A DNA stretch of 64,000 bases from Galbibacter orientalis DSM 19592 (lineage in GTDB: Bacteria > Bacteroidota > Bacteroidia > Flavobacteriales > Flavobacteriaceae), in assembly GCF_000260115.1 (NCBI RefSeq), contig NZ_JH651379.1, positions 2,769,466 through 2,833,465 of the forward strand, in the 5' to 3' direction. The position numbers were made by a program, and so were the translations under genes. Shown piece by piece: positions 54,726 through 64,000 of the stretch. Positions within the stretch are counted from its first letter, which is position 1, and each line of letters begins with the position of its first letter. Under the pieces are notes generated by a model. The model ran no database searches. It saw nothing but the letters and a program-made list of their open reading frames with translations, and had not been told where the DNA came from.

Positions 54726-57700
54726 TTACTTATTATTAAACGACTTATCTGGATATGCGGGCGGATCTGGAACTAAACGTGGATCTTTTTTAATTAATTC
54801 CATTAAATGATTAATAGCAGCCTCTAATTGCGCATCCTTACCGTTAAAAGTAGCATGTGGTAAATTGTTAACTTCAATATCTGGCTCGAAACCATGTCCT
54901 TCTATAACCCATTCACCTTCATTATTATATACTCCCATCATTGGAGCTCTTGCAATTCCGTTATCCGATAGCTGATTGACGCCGCTAAGCCATATTTCTC
55001 CTCCCCATGTTCTGGTTCCAATAGCTTTTCCGAGATTTAATTTTCTAAAACCTTCTGCAAAAGCTTCTCCGTCTGAAGCAGTATTTTCATTAACCAAAAT
55101 TACAATATGACCTCTAAATGCGTATTGCATATTCCAATAGGGTTTTCCAGATCTTTGTTTCCAATACATCCATGCTTTGCGGAGTAGTTTTTCTAAAATA
55201 AAACTTTCTATATTTCCACCTCTATTATTTCTAACATCAATAATGAGTCCTTGTCGGTCAAAAACAGGATAGAATTCTCTATACCATTGGTTAAGATCTG
55301 GCGCAGTCATAGCCTGCAAATGCACATACCCAACCTTGCTATCTGTTTTATTTTCAACTTCTAATCTTCTAGAATATTCCCAGTCTCTGTAACGTAAACT
55401 GTATTCATTTTTAATTGGTTTTACAATTATATCTTTAGTTCCAGATTTACTTTTAACAGTAAGTCTAACTTGCTTTTCTTGCTTATTGCGAATCAAAGCT
55501 CCAATATCTAAAACCTCCAATGCCGCATTCCCATTAACTGCAGTTATAATATCTCCAGTATTAATATTTAAATAAGGATCGTCTAAAGGAGATTTTTCAT
55601 CAGGATAATCTGGATCTGCTTTGTAAATATGTTCAATTCTATATCCGTTATTTTTTGGATCTCTACTAAAAATAGCACCTAAGCTAGCCACCGAAACATC
55701 TTCTTTATCCTCTCTTAAATCGCCTCCTCGAACGCTTGTATGTAAAGCAGAAAGCTCTCCAACATACCTTCCAATTAAGTCTGAAAGTTCTTCTCTAGTA
55801 GTAATTCTTTCCAGTAGTGGAGCGTACTTTTTATGCATAGCGTCCCAATTTACACCATGCATATTTTGATCATAGAAATAGTCTCTTTCCATTCTCCAAG
55901 CATCTGTAAAAATTTGTTTCCAGTCTTCTTTTGGAGAGATAGGAAATTTCCAATTACTTAGGTCTATTTCATTCTCGCTTAAATCACTTACTTTTTTTGT
56001 AGTAGCTTCAAACATATAGTATTTGTTGCTTTTTTTTAGTAAGATTTTAGACTTATCTCCAGATAACTTAAAGTTCTGAATATCATTTATAATAACGTCT
56101 ACTTTCTGAGTTTCGTTGCTTATTTTTACTGAAGCCAAATGAGTTTTGGCGTCTACACCAGTTTCTCTTACAGTAAAATATAAAGCATTTTTTGTAACCG
56201 CTAAATTGCTATAATTTCCAGGTTTTATAGGAAGCTCATAGACTCTATTTATAATATTTTGAGTATCTATTTTAACGCTCAATTCAGTTTCTTTCTCTTT
56301 CTCTTTCTCTTCCTCTTCCTTTTTCTCTGAATCAACAGTTAACTCATTCTCTTCGGCAAAAGCAGTTTTAGTATCTTTTTGTAAAGGAATACAATATATT
56401 TTTTCGCTCGCATCAAAATACGGCTCTGGTTGTCTGGTGCCCCATGGAGAACCAACTAAGGAAGTAAAGCTTCTATCGGAAAGGAAATATATGTATTTTC
56501 CGTCATCACTCCATTGTGGGTTTTTATCATTAGCTCTATCAGTAGTAATTGGAAAGTTATCTTTTGAGCTTATATTATAAATGTATAGTTGATTCATGGT
56601 GTTATAAGCTGTTTGCACGTATGCCAAATACTTACTGTCTGGCGACCATGAGAAAGAGCCAATTCCTTCATGTTTAGTAGGAATTTCAACACTTTCTCCA
56701 GAAGAGATATTTAAAATAAAAAGTCTGTTTTCTAAATCATCGTAGGCTATAAATTTACCATCGGGAGAAGGAATACCGGCATAGCGTAAAACGCTTCCGT
56801 TTTTTGTAATTTGTTTTGCTTCTCCAATGCCATTTGCGGGTAATGAAACAAATTCAAATTCTTCAGATTCATCAGATAAAGCATATATATTTTTACCATC
56901 AGTAGAAAAAACAGCATCTCTATATCTAACATTACTTTTATTAGTAAAATCTATAGTTCTTCCGCTTTTAGTAGGAAAAACAAAGATCCTTCCCCTAGAA
57001 GTAACCACAATTTTTTCTCCAGAATAATCTGGTTCTACAGCTGTAATATATTTTTTAGGATTTTCTTCCCATTTTTCTTGAAGTTGCTCTAAATCTGATA
57101 CAATTTTTATATTGATTTTTTTATCGGTGTTTTCTTTAATATTGTATACCCATATATCTGCTCCTCTTTGATAAACAATATTTCCTTGGTTTTGTTTTGC
57201 ATACCTAATGTCAAAATCTTTATGAAAAGTATGCTGTTGTAGGTCTTTTCCATTAAGGTTTACAGACCAAATATTCATTGTTCCATCTCGATCTGTAATA
57301 TGGTAAACTCGATTATTAAAAAACATAGGATGATGACTTTCTCCTAGATAATCTGTAGTTAGTTTGATGGCTTCTGGTGCTCCTTCTGTATACTTCCAAA
57401 CCTGTCTTGCTGTTCCACCTTTGTATCTTTTGGTAACATTACCATGATAGGCTGGAGTAACAAAAAAAACGGTTTTTCCGTCATCACTAAAAGAAGCTTC
57501 ACTTGCCTGACTTAATTGGATAACTTTTTTCTCTTTTGAAGTTAAGTTAATAGCAACTAGTTGTCTGTTAGGTAAGGTAGAGTAGGCTCTGGTATCATAA
57601 ACTAACTCTTGATTAGGAGTCCACCCATTTACTAAAGAAAAATCACTTTCGTAAGTCCATCGTGTAGGAATTCCACCATCTATAGGAATTGTATAAACTT

Positions 57701-57998
57701 CTGTTGGACCTTCATAACTAGCAGAATATGCAATTAACTTTCCGTCTGGAGAAATTGCAGGAGCTATTTCTTCCTCCAAATGTGAAGTAATTTTTTGAGC
57801 CAATCCTCCTTGGATAGAAACTTTCCATAAATCTCCTTCCGCAGTAAAAATAATAGTATTGTTATGTATGTTTGGGTATCTATAATAACCTTCAAACCCT
57901 TGGGCTTGAACTTTAATTGAAAAAAATACTAACCATAAAATACTTGTGAGAAAAACATACTTACTTAATGCTTTTTTTGAGGGTAAATGTGGATCCAT
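54726..57998 (-). CDS. Tricorn-protease-like S41 peptidase
   Basis: 1090 aa. A signal/anchor (FLTSILWLVFFSIKVQAQ) leads to two TolB/WD-like beta-propeller regions (about 35-570, repeats such as AISPDGKLIAYSAS and WSPDSKYLAYVQ). A charged linker, a C1 helical domain, PDZ (LDDPYLNINTGDIITAVNG) and an S41 catalytic domain follow. The nucleophile Ser is in NENTASDGEAFAEGF and the oxyanion Gly segment in DVRNNRGGNIESF. Unlike archaeal tricorn, it would be exported. Processes peptides delivered through the propellers; substrate unknown. Confidence 0.93.
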   Translation of the reverse strand: MDPHLPSKKALSKYVFLTSILWLVFFSIKVQAQGFEGYYRYPNIHNNTIIFTAEGDLWKVSIQGGLAQKITSHLEEEIAPAISPDGKLIAYSASYEGPTEVYTIPIDGGIPTRWTYESDFSLVNGWTPNQELVYDTRAYSTLPNRQLVAINLTSKEKKVIQLSQASEASFSDDGKTVFFVTPAYHGNVTKRYKGGTARQVWKYTEGAPEAIKLTTDYLGESHHPMFFNNRVYHITDRDGTMNIWSVNLNGKDLQQHTFHKDFDIRYAKQNQGNIVYQRGADIWVYNIKENTDKKINIKIVSDLEQLQEKWEENPKKYITAVEPDYSGEKIVVTSRGRIFVFPTKSGRTIDFTNKSNVRYRDAVFSTDGKNIYALSDESEEFEFVSLPANGIGEAKQITKNGSVLRYAGIPSPDGKFIAYDDLENRLFILNISSGESVEIPTKHEGIGSFSWSPDSKYLAYVQTAYNTMNQLYIYNISSKDNFPITTDRANDKNPQWSDDGKYIYFLSDRSFTSLVGSPWGTRQPEPYFDASEKIYCIPLQKDTKTAFAEENELTVDSEKKEEEEKEKEKETELSVKIDTQNIINRVYELPIKPGNYSNLAVTKNALYFTVRETGVDAKTHLASVKISNETQKVDVIINDIQNFKLSGDKSKILLKKSNKYYMFEATTKKVSDLSENEIDLSNWKFPISPKEDWKQIFTDAWRMERDYFYDQNMHGVNWDAMHKKYAPLLERITTREELSDLIGRYVGELSALHTSVRGGDLREDKEDVSVASLGAIFSRDPKNNGYRIEHIYKADPDYPDEKSPLDDPYLNINTGDIITAVNGNAALEVLDIGALIRNKQEKQVRLTVKSKSGTKDIIVKPIKNEYSLRYRDWEYSRRLEVENKTDSKVGYVHLQAMTAPDLNQWYREFYPVFDRQGLIIDVRNNRGGNIESFILEKLLRKAWMYWKQRSGKPYWNMQYAFRGHIVILVNENTASDGEAFAEGFRKLNLGKAIGTRTWGGEIWLSGVNQLSDNGIARAPMMGVYNNEGEWVIEGHGFEPDIEVNNLPHATFNGKDAQLEAAINHLMELIKKDPRLVPDPPAYPDKSFNNK

Positions 57999-58263
57999 TT
58001 AAATTGGTTTAAAGTGAGAAAAATAATGAAAGTAAGGTAATAATTTTATTTAATTGAAAAAGTATAGTTTCGCTTCTAAGTTAAATTTACTTCCTTTGAA
58101 TACCTTGTGGGCTTGTCCTGAGGTAGTTACTTAGTATAACATACTTTTTTATAGAATTCGCAATAACTATAAATTATTATTATATAAAAATAACATATCG
58201 ATAGTATTTTTCTATTTATAGCTTATCAAGTATCTTGCATACAGAAAAATAAACAGATATAAA
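57999..58263. promoter_or_regulatory. Upstream region of dps with an ATAG-N7-CTAT motif
   Basis: ATAGTATTTTTCTAT (58201-58215) has the half-site form of OxyR-binding DNA (ATAG-N7-CTAT), about 50 bp before the Dps gene. A degenerate fragment of the dispersed repeat lies at 58091-58125. No gene is seen. Confidence 0.35.
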
Positions 58264-58746
58264 ATGAATTTACAAGAGTTAAATAAAATAGGATTAACCC
58301 ATGAAGGGTCTAAAAATACAGCAGAAAAGTTAAATGAGCTTTTAGCAAACTATCAAATATTTTATATGAACGTGAGAGGTTTGCATTGGAATATTAAAGG
58401 GAAAGATTTTTTTGTATTACATGAAAAGTTTGAGGAGTTGTATAATGGTTCTTTAGAAAATATAGATGAAGTTGCGGAGCGTATTTTAACTTTAGGGGTA
58501 ACACCATTACATTCTTATAAAGTCTATACTAAAATTTCAAAAATAGAAGAAGTTGAAAATGTTTTTGATAGTGTTGCGGCTGTTAATACTGTTTTAGACG
58601 GATTGAGGCAGCTACTTATTATAGAACGAGAAATTTTAGCAGTTGCTTCCGAAATAAATGATGAAGGAACAGTATCTTTAATGAGTGATTATATTACTGA
58701 GCAAGAAAAATTGGTTTGGATGTTTTCTGCAGTAGTAGCAAAATAA
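58264..58746 (+). CDS. dps: Dps-family ferritin-like protein
   Basis: 160 aa four-helix protein. The ferroxidase site is visible as NVRGLHWNIKGKDFFVLHEKFEELYNGSLENIDEVAERIL with the expected His, His, Asp and Glu. It oxidises and stores iron and protects DNA against peroxide. Stand-alone, with an OxyR-like motif upstream. Confidence 0.95.
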   Translation: MNLQELNKIGLTHEGSKNTAEKLNELLANYQIFYMNVRGLHWNIKGKDFFVLHEKFEELYNGSLENIDEVAERILTLGVTPLHSYKVYTKISKIEEVENVFDSVAAVNTVLDGLRQLLIIEREILAVASEINDEGTVSLMSDYITEQEKLVWMFSAVVAK

Positions 58747-58773
58747 TTATTAATATTTTTAGAAAAAATAACA

Positions 58774-59160
58774 ATGAGGTTTCATACTAGAAAATGGGTA
58801 AAACCAGAAGATTTAAATGCCAATGAAACCCTTTTTGGAGGGAAATTATTAGCATGGATAGATGAAGAAGCTGCACTATATAGTATTATTCAGCTTGAGA
58901 ATAATTATGTGGTAACTAAATATATGTCTGAAATAAATTTTATCTCTTCTGCTAGAAAAGGAGATATTATTGAAATAGGGATAGAGGTTAAAAAATTTGG
59001 AAAAACATCCTTAACATTGAGTTGTGAGGTTCGTAATAAAATGACTAGACAAACCATAATTACAATTGATAAAATTATTATGGTAAATCTGGATGAAGAT
59101 GGAAAACCACTGCCACATTATAAAACGGAAATAGAATATGTTAAAGACCGATTAAAGTAA
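58774..59160 (+). CDS. Acyl-CoA thioesterase, hotdog fold (YciA-like)
   Basis: 128 aa. NANETLFGGKLLAWIDEEAALYS contains the hotdog helix with the conserved GG-x4-D residues, and INFISSARKGDIIEIG the following strands. It hydrolyses acyl-CoA thioesters; chain-length preference cannot be read. 27 bp after dps, followed by a terminator at 59177-59207. Confidence 0.88.
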   Translation: MRFHTRKWVKPEDLNANETLFGGKLLAWIDEEAALYSIIQLENNYVVTKYMSEINFISSARKGDIIEIGIEVKKFGKTSLTLSCEVRNKMTRQTIITIDKIIMVNLDEDGKPLPHYKTEIEYVKDRLK

Positions 59161-59176
59161 TTATAAAATCATGCAT

Positions 59177-59207
59177 AAAAGCGCTCAAGAAATGGAGCGC
59201 TTTTTTT
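59177..59207 (+). terminator. Rho-independent terminator
   Basis: AAAAGCGCTC and GAGCGCTTTTTTT pair around AAGAAATG. Confidence 0.85.
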
Positions 59208-59426
59208 ATTTGGTATGCCTAGAAAAGGCAAATACGTACTGTTTTTTCGTTTAAACGTGAGCGCTAAATTAATATTATTGTATCCACAGATATTACTGTT
59301 AGTTTTTTCCATATTTTTTCTTGAATAGTAGATTGTATGGAATAATCTTGGAATACACTAATTTTCTGAATACGCCTCGTTAATAGAGGTTTGAATATTC
59401 CTACACTAGTTACTGGTTAAAAGAGT

Positions 59427-60134
59427 TTACTTCAGTAGAAAAATAAACAATAGAGAAATAACAATGGCTATTCCAAAACTAAGGAGGGTTCCAATTAATA
59501 TATACTCGGTAAGTTTTCGATCTTTAGCCTCTGTGAGATCGCTAAATCTAAAAATCGATTTGGCTGCAATTAAAAAACCTACTCCTTCCCAATGGTTTGT
59601 AGCAATAAAAGTAAAAACAAGTAAACGCTCTAGCATCCCAATATATTTTCCTGCATTTTCTAAGGAATCTCCTTTATCCATTTCTGTTTTAGGAGTGTAA
59701 ATTGAGATTAATGTTTTTATTAAAATTGAAGTAGGCTGTGTTAGAAATAATATAGCCGTAATAACAAGTAATGTTTGTGTGCTGCTTAAAATATCTAAGT
59801 TGAAATTTAAGGATCCTTGTAATTTACTGATAATGAAAATTACTAATATGTGTAAAATTTGATCAATAAAAAATAAAAGTCTTTTAGATTTTTCGGTTTG
59901 AAATAAAAGCTTTCCAGCATCAATAAAAAAGTGTGAAACTCCTATAATTAAAGGGATATACCATAAACTTAGATCCCAAATAAATAAAAAAGCTAGCAGC
60001 GTATGGAGGAGTATATGTAAATAAAGTTTTCCTGAAGTTAGTTTCTTTTCTTCTTTTTCTACGACCCATTTTTTTGATTGAAATGTAAAGTCTCCTAATA
60101 GATGCGCTAAGAATAGTTTTAAAAATAACTCCAT
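59427..60134 (-). CDS. DUF3307 membrane protein
   Basis: 235 aa, about six to seven hydrophobic helices. The N-terminus MELFLKLFLAHLLGDFTFQS and GVSHFFIDAGKLLF are DUF3307 hallmarks. Function unknown. It follows the SatD gene by 10 bp, a conserved pairing in which the SatD-like protein is presumed to regulate the membrane protein. Confidence 0.88.
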   Translation of the reverse strand: MELFLKLFLAHLLGDFTFQSKKWVVEKEEKKLTSGKLYLHILLHTLLAFLFIWDLSLWYIPLIIGVSHFFIDAGKLLFQTEKSKRLLFFIDQILHILVIFIISKLQGSLNFNLDILSSTQTLLVITAILFLTQPTSILIKTLISIYTPKTEMDKGDSLENAGKYIGMLERLLVFTFIATNHWEGVGFLIAAKSIFRFSDLTEAKDRKLTEYILIGTLLSFGIAIVISLLFIFLLK

Positions 60135-60144
60135 TTTTGCTGTT

Positions 60145-60756
60145 TTATAAAGTGCTTATTTTATGGCGATACATTTTATCAACTTCCATAATTTCTTCAA
60201 ACGATGCTCTTTTTAAATGTTCGCTCACAGTATTTTGCTTAATTCCTATAATATTCCCTAATTCCTCTTGAGGCAATTCAGGATTTTTGATGGAAAGTGT
60301 TACAATTTCTGCCGATTTTTTTGTCCAATTATCCATGGCAATTAAAGCAAGTTTAAAATATAGATTTAACTCTTTATTTAACTCGTTATTAGCCGTTTTT
60401 ATTGCCAAATTGACCTTATTTTGTTTTAGTTTTTCAAACTCTTCTCCAGAATAAATAAAAGCACTTCCATTAGATTCAGAAATACGTTTGGCTTTGTGTG
60501 TTTTCTCTCCAACTCCAATTGCCATACGTACATCTAGCGCCTTTATACTTTTTATAGTAGCTTTTATCAATACAGCCATTTCAAAAGCTTGATACCAATC
60601 TCTTATTTCTATTTGAAAACTGTCTCCTCTATAAATTTCCCAATACTTATTTGAAGAATCGATGTTATAAAAAATTTCTTTTAAGGGTGCTAACCATTCT
60701 TCGGGATTTTTTATTTCCCTAGAATTAATAATATCTCCTGTTATAATACTTGTCAT
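60145..60756 (-). CDS. SatD-family putative DNA-binding regulator
   Basis: 203 aa. The N-terminal ~130 residues resemble the SatD family (SIITGDIINSREI; YRGDSFQIEI; RMAIGVGEK). The C-terminal part reads as a sigma-70-region-4/LuxR-like helix-turn-helix: PQEELGNIIGIKQNTVSEHLKRAS (about 167-190). The upstream array of four palindromes is the probable operator. It would autoregulate itself and DUF3307. Confidence 0.85.
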   Translation of the reverse strand: MTSIITGDIINSREIKNPEEWLAPLKEIFYNIDSSNKYWEIYRGDSFQIEIRDWYQAFEMAVLIKATIKSIKALDVRMAIGVGEKTHKAKRISESNGSAFIYSGEEFEKLKQNKVNLAIKTANNELNKELNLYFKLALIAMDNWTKKSAEIVTLSIKNPELPQEELGNIIGIKQNTVSEHLKRASFEEIMEVDKMYRHKISTL

Positions 60757-60788
60757 AATATATTGGGTTTTTACCCGGGAGCATCAAA

Positions 60789-60892
60789 TATCGTGTTTTT
60801 TAACGATATATACAAATATCGTCTATTTTAACGATAATTAATCTTATCGCTTATTTAAACGATAAACAGAGATATCGTTTTTTAAATCGATA
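60789..60892. promoter_or_regulatory. Four tandem palindromic operators at exact 28-bp spacing
   Basis: TATCG-N10-CGATA occurs at 60789-60808, 60817-60836, 60845-60864 and 60873-60892. All four half-site pairs are perfect; the N10 cores are T/A-rich but differ. They fill the gap between the SatD start and the end of the thioesterase gene upstream. Confidence 0.88.
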
Positions 60893-60894
60893 AA

Positions 60895-61440
60895 TTACAA
60901 ATCTATTTGAACATTATAACCTTCTAATTCATGGATCAGTTGGTTAACTGTATAATCCAATTTATTAGCATAGTCATGGCGCTCTTTTCTCAGTTGGTTT
61001 CGTTTGATACTCTTAAAAAAACGTTTTAAATCGTTTTCTGTCTTTAAAATAAGACCTGGTACTTTTACACTTTTACCATCGTCATCTTTGGCAACCATTG
61101 TAAAATAAGAAGAATTACAATGTTTGATTTCTCCAGTTCTAATATTTTCAGCTTCAACACGAATTCCAATAACGATAGATGTATTTCCGACAAAATTAAC
61201 GGAAGCTTTCATGGTTACTAATTCGCCAATTTCTATCGGCATTAAAAAATCTACAGTATCTACAGAGGCTGTAACACAATAAGATCCTGAATGTTTTGAA
61301 GCACATGCAAATGCTATTTGGTCTAGAAGAGAAAGTATGAATCCCCCATGGATTTTCCCACTAAAATTAGAGTGGGAGGGAAGCATGAGTTCAGATATTT
61401 CAACAGTGGAAGCGCTTACGGGCTTGAATTTTGGAGTCAT
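60895..61440 (-). CDS. Acyl-CoA thioesterase, hotdog fold
   Basis: 181 aa with HSNFSGKIHGGFILSLLDQIAFACASKHS (hotdog helix, HGG-x4-LD) and TASVDTVDFLMPIEIGELVTM. A C-terminal helical extension (about 135-181) is lysine/arginine-rich and unlike the short thioesterase at 58774. Its stop lies 2 bp beyond the fourth palindrome. Confidence 0.85.
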   Translation of the reverse strand: MTPKFKPVSASTVEISELMLPSHSNFSGKIHGGFILSLLDQIAFACASKHSGSYCVTASVDTVDFLMPIEIGELVTMKASVNFVGNTSIVIGIRVEAENIRTGEIKHCNSSYFTMVAKDDDGKSVKVPGLILKTENDLKRFFKSIKRNQLRKERHDYANKLDYTVNQLIHELEGYNVQIDL

Positions 61441-61484
61441 TTTAAGATAATTAGTTATTCAAATTTAAAAATTGGTAGGTGGTT

Positions 61485-62849
61485 TTATAGTAATTTATTT
61501 TGATCAGAAGCAGGGAGTTCATCCAATTCGTCTTGCTCGTCTGAAACTCGATTTAGCCATTTCTGGTCTATTTGCTTACTTGCTTTGGCTCCTAACTTTT
61601 TAAGTTTTTCTACACGTCCAAGCAGATTCCCTTTTCCTGTAAGTTTAGTCATAGAACTTGCGTAGGAAGTTTGAACAGTATTAAGCTGTTTCCCTACTTT
61701 TTCTAAATCGTCTAAAAGGTTTTTAAATTGATCGTACAGCCGTCCGGCTTGGATAGCAATATCTAGTGCATTTTTATGTTGTTTATCGTTTTGCCACATG
61801 CTGTCAATGGTGCGTAGTGTTGCCAAAAGGGTGGAAGGGGTAACAATAACTATATTTTTTTCAAAAGCAATATTGTACAATTGTGGTTCTTGTTGGGATG
61901 CTATGGCAAAGGCAGGTTCCATAGGGATAAAGAGTAATACAAAATCAGGACTTTCAATTTTGTATAAGTCGTGATAATTCTTTGCACTTAATTGCTCTAC
62001 GTGTTTTTTAATAGAATTTACATGCTCTTTTAATAAAGCAGGCCTTAAATCTTCATCTTCTTCATTTACATAACGTTCATAAGCAATTAACGAAACTTTT
62101 GAATCGACAATCATTTTTTTATTATCTGGTAAATGAATAATTACATCAGGCAATACACGTTTACCTTCATCCGTAGTAAAACTATTTTGCACCGTATATT
62201 CACTTCCTTTTTCTAGACCCGATTTTTCGAGGACGCGCTCAAGCACCAATTCTCCCCAATTTCCTTGCATTTTTGTATCGCCTTTTAGCGCTTTGGTAAG
62301 GTTGGAAGCCTCTTTTGTAATTTGCTGATTTAAGTCTTTTAAGTTTCTTAATTGTTCTTGTAAAGCAGAATGGCGGGTAATACTTTCCTTATTACTGTCT
62401 TCTACTCGTTTCTCAAAATGTTGAATTTTCTCCTGAAGAGGTGTTAAAATATTTGTTATATTTTCTTTATTCTGAAGTGTAAATTTCTGAGATTTCTCTT
62501 CTAAAATTTTATTAGCTAAAACCTGAAATTTTTCTTCAAACTTTACTTGGAGTTGTTCTACTTCTGCTTTTTGCTCTTTATTTCGCTCTAATAAATTATC
62601 AAAATCTACTTCTTTTCTAGATAGCCGAATTGCAAGGGAATCTTTTTCTTGTCTAATAGCTTCTTTTGCTAAAACTTCTTTTTCTATACTGTTTTTTAAC
62701 TGTGCTATTTGCTCTAATAATTGGGCTTCTTGGGCGTCAAAAGCCCCTTGGGTATTATTGTTTTTTAATTTCTGAATATAGATACCCAAAAAGATCCCAC
62801 CAATGGCAAATATAAATGCGACAATTATTAAAAGAAGATTTTCAGTCAT
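61485..62849 (-). CDS. rmuC: DNA recombination protein RmuC
   Basis: 454 aa: N-terminal membrane helix (LLLIIVAFIFAIGGIFLGIYI), a long coiled coil (about 35-190), then the nuclease-like RmuC domain with GNWGELVLERVLEKSGL, PDVIIHLPDNKKMIVDSKVSL and FIPMEPAFAIA. It limits DNA inversions at short repeats in E. coli. Stand-alone gene. Confidence 0.93.
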   Translation of the reverse strand: MTENLLLIIVAFIFAIGGIFLGIYIQKLKNNNTQGAFDAQEAQLLEQIAQLKNSIEKEVLAKEAIRQEKDSLAIRLSRKEVDFDNLLERNKEQKAEVEQLQVKFEEKFQVLANKILEEKSQKFTLQNKENITNILTPLQEKIQHFEKRVEDSNKESITRHSALQEQLRNLKDLNQQITKEASNLTKALKGDTKMQGNWGELVLERVLEKSGLEKGSEYTVQNSFTTDEGKRVLPDVIIHLPDNKKMIVDSKVSLIAYERYVNEEDEDLRPALLKEHVNSIKKHVEQLSAKNYHDLYKIESPDFVLLFIPMEPAFAIASQQEPQLYNIAFEKNIVIVTPSTLLATLRTIDSMWQNDKQHKNALDIAIQAGRLYDQFKNLLDDLEKVGKQLNTVQTSYASSMTKLTGKGNLLGRVEKLKKLGAKASKQIDQKWLNRVSDEQDELDELPASDQNKLL

Positions 62850-62989
62850 TATGTGTATTTTCGTTGAAAATTTTAAATTGAAATTTAGTTGTAAAGATAA
62901 AAGAATAGCTTCAATTTAAAACTTTCAAGAATAACAATTACGATTCCTTTTTTAGGATTTTAGTATTTTAAAAGAAATTTTCGCAAAGC

Positions 62990-64000
62990 ATGAGCTTCTA
63001 TCAACGCTACCATAAATTTAGTATTCTAGCAATTCTACTTTGTTCTTTCCTATTAAATGGACAGCGGAGACCACCTATTCATAACTTTAATGTAGGAGAT
63101 TATCAGGCTGGAATCCAGAACTGGGGTATTGCATATGGAGACAAGAATTTATATGTAGCTAATAATGAAGGTTTGCTAGAGTTTGATGGCAATACTTGGC
63201 GATTTTATGAATTGCCTAATAAAACAATTGTTCGCTCTGTAGCTTATTTTGATAATAAAATTTACACTGGGTCTTATGAGGAGTTTGGATTTTGGGAAAA
63301 AACATCCACCGGAGAGTTGCAATATACTAGTTTGAGTAATCAATTAGCAGCAACTAATATTGAAACGGAATCTATTTGGTCTATTTACAAATTAAAAGAC
63401 GCTATAATTTTTAAATCCTTCAGTGGCATATTTATTTATAAAAATGAAAAAATAAATGTACTAAAATCTGAAACCACCATTTTAGGTGCTAATGTAGTTA
63501 ATGGCGAATTTTTTGTTTTTGGAAGGAATAAAGGGATCTATAAATTAATAGATGATGAATTAATACTTCAGCAGCAAACAACACTTTTAAAAGATTATAA
63601 AGTACAATCTATTGCTTCTTTTGAAGGCAATAAAATTATAATAGGAACATCTCTTAACGGTTGTTTTATATGGGATAATAATAGTTTAAAACCTTGGAAG
63701 CATCCTCTTAATGAGTTGATGAAGCATAATCAGCTCAATAAAATAACTATAAACAAGGATTATATTTTCTTGGGAACTATTAAAAATGGAATGTATGTTT
63801 TTAATCGTAAGACAGAACAGTTTTACAATTTAAATGTTCAAAATGGACTTCAAAACAACACCATTCTTGGAAGCTTATTTACAGATAGAGGAATTTTATG
63901 GCTCTCATTAGACAATGGAGTCTCTGCAATTCCAATACATTTTGATGCGTATTATTTAAACCCTTCTAAACTCGATATTGGCGGTGTTTATGATATGGTT
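62990..64000 (+). CDS. Propeller-type sensor/regulator, N-terminal part (runs off window)
   Basis: An open frame begins ATGAGCTTCTATCAACG with a signal peptide (FSILAILLCSFLLNGQ) and continues unbroken for 337 codons to the window end. Repeats such as KNLYVANNEGLLEFDGNTW and GILWLSLDNGVSAIPI are two-component-regulator propeller (Reg_prop) blades. In Flavobacteriaceae such N-termini are usually followed by a Y_Y_Y domain, a membrane helix and a LuxR-type helix-turn-helix, which would lie to the right. Confidence 0.8.
   Translation, partial: MSFYQRYHKFSILAILLCSFLLNGQRRPPIHNFNVGDYQAGIQNWGIAYGDKNLYVANNEGLLEFDGNTWRFYELPNKTIVRSVAYFDNKIYTGSYEEFGFWEKTSTGELQYTSLSNQLAATNIETESIWSIYKLKDAIIFKSFSGIFIYKNEKINVLKSETTILGANVVNGEFFVFGRNKGIYKLIDDELILQQQTTLLKDYKVQSIASFEGNKIIIGTSLNGCFIWDNNSLKPWKHPLNELMKHNQLNKITINKDYIFLGTIKNGMYVFNRKTEQFYNLNVQNGLQNNTILGSLFTDRGILWLSLDNGVSAIPIHFDAYYLNPSKLDIGGVYDMV

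Noticed and set aside
60789-60892. Regular 28-bp repeats resembling a small CRISPR array
   Set aside because: Only the 5-bp half-sites are conserved, the units are palindromes with 8-bp gaps, there are no spacers or cas genes, and the position suits operators.

Overview
The window is AT-rich and reads as a marine-type Flavobacteriaceae (Bacteroidota). The signs are TAnnTTTG promoters, a carboxypeptidase-regulatory/plug TonB receptor, DUF4374, DUF4251, DUF983 and SatD/DUF3307 families, a NUDIX-type sugar regulator, and lipoprotein glycosidases. No species is claimed.

Region 1 (1-10.15 kb) is accessory DNA and looks like part of a sedentary integron cassette array without an integrase in view. 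Cassette borders can be read directly: the bases after each G^TT junction are the reverse complement of the R'' box at the far end of the same cassette (8/8, 9/9 and 9/9 for three cassettes). Cassettes carry a DUF4041/GIY-YIG-like protein, a caspase-like protease with a UVR motif, no gene at all, and a DUF983/AraC pair. An IS91-type transposase with a tyrosine recombinase also lies in the array. The last attC is split by a group II intron, and that intron is split by an IS110-family element between domains V and VI. The non-coding left end of the IS110 element shows the two-loop layout of a bridge RNA. Its target-loop guides match the intron insertion point and its donor-loop guides match the element's own ends. 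It therefore appears to be a transposon programmed onto conserved group II intron domain V.

Region 2 (10.15-23.1 kb) has an IS3 scrap, tRNA-Arg(TCT), a small membrane protein and an iron/siderophore uptake locus: a PchR-like AraC regulator, a ferredoxin-NADP-reductase-like flavoprotein, two small membrane proteins, a PepSY membrane protein, a TonB receptor and a DUF4374 lipoprotein. Three promoters share a direct repeat (TTCC-N5-GCGTA twice, exactly 21 bp apart) and an AATAARTCT-type box. An IS21 element with a 9-bp target duplication has cut the regulator gene in two.

Region 3 (23.1-47 kb) holds small membrane/lipoproteins, a porin broken by an in-frame stop, and then a sugar locus: NUDIX regulator, xylose transporter, xylulokinase, xylose isomerase, and exo-glycosidases GH2, GH31, GH97, GH3 and GH29. 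The set suits dismantling of fucosylated xyloglucan oligosaccharides. It is followed by a convergent oxidative pentose-phosphate operon (rpiB-gnd-zwf-pgl), which could take the pentose and hexose products.

Region 4 (47-64 kb) is ordinary chromosome: OsmC protein, a formylglycine-generating-enzyme-like lipoprotein, an RND efflux operon, a tricorn-like protease, Dps, two thioesterases, SatD/DUF3307 with four evenly spaced palindromes upstream, RmuC, and the start of a propeller-type sensor that runs off the window. Palindromic and dispersed repeats sit in several intergenic gaps.
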